Origin: Christensenellaceae bacterium
Lineage (GTDB): Bacteria > Bacillota > Clostridia > Christensenellales > SZUA-584
NCBI GenBank assembly: GCA_012719815.1
Contig: JAAXZP010000242.1
Span: forward strand, 1 to 15,026
Reading direction: 5' to 3'
Length of the DNA: 15,026 bases
Positions 13,359-15,026 of this stretch are shown here, piece after piece (the stretch's first letter is position 1; every line of letters begins with the position of its first letter). A program made the position numbers and the translations under genes. Below the pieces are notes generated by a model. The model was not told the origin of the DNA and ran no database searches. It worked only from the letters and a program-made list of their open reading frames with translations.

Positions 13359-13898
13359 CACGTTGCTGCCAGAGCCGCGATTGCCGTAATACGTCTGCCC
13401 GTAGCCCGCCGCGCTGCGGTTCAGCGTCTGGTAGGCGTTGGCGTATTCGGCGTTGGTGGGATCCATTCTGCACGCGGTACCGAAATGCTGGCGGGCGCCG
13501 TCGTACCAGCCCCGGCGCAAAAGTATCGTGCCTTTGAGATAATGCCACTCGGCGTTGCGGTTGGTCATGGCGTCCAGCATGGCTTCCGCACGGGAAAGGT
13601 CGCCCATCTGGATGGCGCGTCGCACGTCCGCAAACTGCGCCGAGCCGGTACCGTAAGACGTGCCGCCGTAGGAGGACGAGCCGCCGCTGTACTCGGCGCG
13701 ATAGCCGCCGCCCTGCCGCTCCCTCTGAATCATCTCATAAGCTTCGTTGATCTCCTTGAGCCGCTCGCTGGCCAGATCCTCCAGATCGTGCCCTCGGTAG
13801 CGGTCAGGGTGATATTTTTTTGCCAGGGCCCGGTAAGCCGCCTTGATTTCGGCGTCCGTCGCGTTCGGGCTGACCCCCAGCACCTTATAAGGATCCAT
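13356..13898 (-). CDS. J-domain (DnaJ-like) protein with TPR-like repeats
   Basis: The conventional frame encodes 180 residues. Residues 1-65 are a J domain with the HPD motif at 30-32 (KKYHPDRY) and the ERLKEINEAYEMI helix; J domains stimulate the ATPase of DnaK/Hsp70. A Gly/Ser/Tyr-rich linker (about 68-87) follows, then a helical TPR-like half (about 88-160: VRRAIQMGDLSRAEAMLD, WHYLKGTILLRRGWYDGA, MDPTNAEY). There is no zinc-finger region or C-terminal substrate domain as in true DnaJ, so it is a specialised co-chaperone. The frame probably extends past the TGA into a Cys-rich tail (205 residues in all; listed separately). The ATG at 13896-13898 has AAGGGGG nearby and overlaps the DUF5685 gene by 14 bases, implying coupled translation. 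Confidence 0.92.
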   Translation of the reverse strand: MDPYKVLGVSPNATDAEIKAAYRALAKKYHPDRYRGHDLEDLASERLKEINEAYEMIQRERQGGGYRAEYSGGSSSYGGTSYGTGSAQFADVRRAIQMGDLSRAEAMLDAMTNRNAEWHYLKGTILLRRGWYDGARQHFGTACRMDPTNAEYANAYQTLNRSAAGYGQTYYGNRGSGSNV

Positions 13899-14751
13899 CC
13901 GCTTCCCCCTTTAATACGTCTTCCGTCGTTTTCGCAAGCCCCATGTACATGATGTTGTCCAGCAGCGGCTTGTCTCTTTTGATATTCAGCAGCTCATAGG
14001 CCTTGCACGCCTCGGCCAGCGAAATATGCAGGTTAAATTCCGCCTCTTCACGAATCGAAGCGCGCACCTTCTCCGGCCCGCCTTCGCTCCGCAGCAGGTA
14101 GACGTTGTAGCTGCCCGATTTCGCGTCCTTTTCTATATCGTGCACGGCGTCGGTGATGTATATCCACCGGCCCAGATGGTAGCCGAAATGCGCCAGCGCT
14201 TTCTTCGCGCCCTCATCCACAAAGCCGAACGGCGCGGACGCAAACACCGCGGCCAGAAGATGCCCGAACTCCGCGGACACCGCATCCACGTTATCGCAGC
14301 GGGCTTTCTCCAGCGCGCGCAGCGCATCAAGCCGCGCCGCAAACTCCGCCGCCAGCTTGGGCGCGTCGCTCTCCGCGCGCCGCCGAACCCCCCGAAACAG
14401 CGGCATTAGCATCTTCGCGGAGAGGGATCCCTCGTCCGCCGCGTTGTCCGCGATTTTGGCGCAGCCTAAAAGCACGTTGACGGTGGCCGCATACGAAGCC
14501 TCCTGCGCGTGCACCACTGTCTTACGTTTGACCGGGCTGGCCGCGCACCTTTCCCGCACAACCCTGGGCGTCTCGTCCGACATGGACGCGAGCAGCAGCG
14601 ACAGCACGGCGCAGTCGTAGTTCAAAAGGAACCGTGCAGCGTGCGAATACCGGTCGCGGATCGCCTTGCACAGGCCGCAGTAATATCCCTTATAGGCTTC
14701 CAGTTCCTTGACCTTGAGCTCCGGCTTGAGGGGCTGCACGTATCCGAACAT
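13885..14751 (-). CDS. DUF5685 family protein
   Basis: A 288-residue soluble helical protein of the DUF5685 family, typical of Clostridia and of unknown function. The opening MFGYVQPLKPELKVKE and the YYCGLCKAI motif (Cys25, Cys28) are characteristic. Further recurring features are GCAKIADNAADE (96-107; Cys97, Asp102, Asp106), ARCDNVD (150-156; Cys152) and YITDAVHDIEKDAKSGSYN (198-216; Asp201, His204, Asp205, Asp209). Paired Asp clusters on helices recall the metal sites of isoprenoid-synthase-fold enzymes, and the CxxC plus further Cys could bind a metal; both are inference. The ATG at 14749-14751 has GGAG upstream and a small hairpin (CCGCA / TGCGG) at 14767-14782 in the leader. It is the first gene of the operon with the J-domain protein. 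Confidence 0.9.
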   Translation of the reverse strand: MFGYVQPLKPELKVKELEAYKGYYCGLCKAIRDRYSHAARFLLNYDCAVLSLLLASMSDETPRVVRERCAASPVKRKTVVHAQEASYAATVNVLLGCAKIADNAADEGSLSAKMLMPLFRGVRRRAESDAPKLAAEFAARLDALRALEKARCDNVDAVSAEFGHLLAAVFASAPFGFVDEGAKKALAHFGYHLGRWIYITDAVHDIEKDAKSGSYNVYLLRSEGGPEKVRASIREEAEFNLHISLAEACKAYELLNIKRDKPLLDNIMYMGLAKTTEDVLKGEADGSL

Positions 14752-14790
14752 CGCTTCTCCAAATGCCGCATTATTCTGCGGTCGTTTCTA

Positions 14791-14819
14791 ATATTATCAT
14801 GTGACCCCGCAATTCACAA
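14791..14819 (-). promoter_or_regulatory. candidate promoter of the DUF5685 / J-domain operon
   Basis: The minus strand has TTGTGA (14814-14819), a 17-base spacer and TAATAT (14791-14796), each four of six consensus bases. An overlapping GATAAT is an alternative -10 with a 15-base spacer. The leader would be about 35 bases and contains the CCGCA / TGCGG hairpin at 14767-14782. Confidence 0.4.
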
Positions 14820-14872
14820 TCCGCCAGGGCGCAATTTTCACCCTCTGTTCATATTTATTTAATCTTATGCAT

Positions 14873-14903
14873 AAAAAGGCCTGCGCTCAAAGCGCAAGCC
14901 TTT
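14873..14903 (-). terminator. intrinsic terminator of the amino-acid transporter operon
   Basis: A 13-bp stem on the minus strand (AAAGGCTTGCGCT / AGCGCAGGCCTTT, one wobble, loop TTG) leads straight into further T residues. It starts 14 bases after the TAA of the ATPase gene. Confidence 0.85.
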
Positions 14904-14917
14904 CTGGATCAGCTTAA

Positions 14918-15026
14918 TTATTCCTCAAGTATTCTCTTTAGGAACACCCGCGTTCTCTCCTGCGTGGGGTTGTTGAATATCACTTCCGGGGTGCCCTCTT
15001 CCACAATGACGCCGTCGTCCATGAAC
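14918..15026 (-). CDS. glnQ: amino-acid ABC transporter ATP-binding protein, C-terminal end (GlnQ type)
   Basis: Only the last 35 codons are in the window, ending at TAA 14918-14920. They read FMDDGVIVEEGTPEVIFNNP, then TQERTRVFLKRIL, then Glu-Glu. The F-M-x-x-G-x-I-V-E-x-G-x-P strand-turn and the P-x-x-x-R-T-x-x-F-L-x-x-I-L helix are the standard end of polar amino-acid transporter ATPases (GlnQ/HisP/ArtP). The nucleotide-binding motifs lie outside. It is followed closely by a terminator, so it is the last gene of its own operon and is separate from the DUF5685 operon. Confidence 0.88.
   Translation of the reverse strand, partial: FMDDGVIVEEGTPEVIFNNPTQERTRVFLKRILEE

Noticed and set aside
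12784..13548. A 254-codon minus-strand frame across the J-domain and membrane protein genes
   Set aside because: It is a shifted reading of both genes, with His/Arg-rich composition and no motif.
1..15026. CRISPR array, tRNA or rRNA gene, intact insertion sequence or phage genes
   Set aside because: No regularly spaced direct repeats, cloverleaf, rRNA core sequence, transposase motif or phage structural gene was found on reading both strands.

Overview
The window looks like chromosomal DNA of a moderately GC-rich, Gram-positive anaerobe of the class Clostridia. The pointers are RNase J, a YlbF-family protein, endolytic transglycosylase MltG and a U32 protein in one operon, a DUF5685 protein beside a J-domain protein with a Cys-rich tail, strong AGGAGG-type ribosome sites and extended -10 promoters. 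A Christensenella-like lineage would fit, but this is inferred from protein character and not from a search. No rRNA, tRNA, CRISPR array, intact insertion sequence or phage gene was seen. All intact genes lie on the minus strand; the only plus-strand coding trace is a gene fragment.

Layout, left to right. 1-1209: a possible start of a leftward gene at the very edge, then a lipoprotein solute-binding protein of the NMT1/THI5 (NitT/TauT) type with its own terminator. 1341-6056: a four-gene operon read leftward from an extended -10 promoter at about 6050: RNase J (TTG start), YlbF-family protein, MltG and a U32-family Fe-S protein, closed by a terminator at 1341-1388. It couples RNA decay, cell-wall synthesis and probably RNA modification. 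6057-7169: about 1.1 kb with little or no intact coding. It holds inverted repeats, a decayed small gene (one stop and one frameshift) and a strong leftward terminator. 7170-8542: two tandem paralogous multi-pass membrane proteins behind an extended -10 promoter. 8612-12053: a three-gene operon of an Fe-S DUF362 protein, an alkaline-phosphatase-superfamily (ApgM-like) phosphomutase relative and an iron-containing alcohol dehydrogenase. Its promoter places the transcription start at the first ATG, so the first mRNA may be leaderless. 12098-12433: a small carboxypeptidase-regulatory-like beta-sandwich protein. 12490-12699 (plus): the C-terminal remnant of a SanA/YdcF-like DUF218 protein. 12696-14819: an operon of DUF5685 protein, J-domain protein and small membrane protein. 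14873-15026: terminator and last 35 codons of a GlnQ-type amino-acid ABC transporter ATPase.

The most interesting point is the J-domain gene. Its reading frame stops at a TGA (13356-13358), but the same frame continues for 24 codons with eight cysteines to a TAG, 27 bases before the next start codon. The TGA sits where a CxxC motif expects its first Cys, and a hairpin begins right after it. This is the pattern of a selenocysteine (UxxC) codon. A one-base nonsense change or a sequence error cannot be excluded from the sequence alone.
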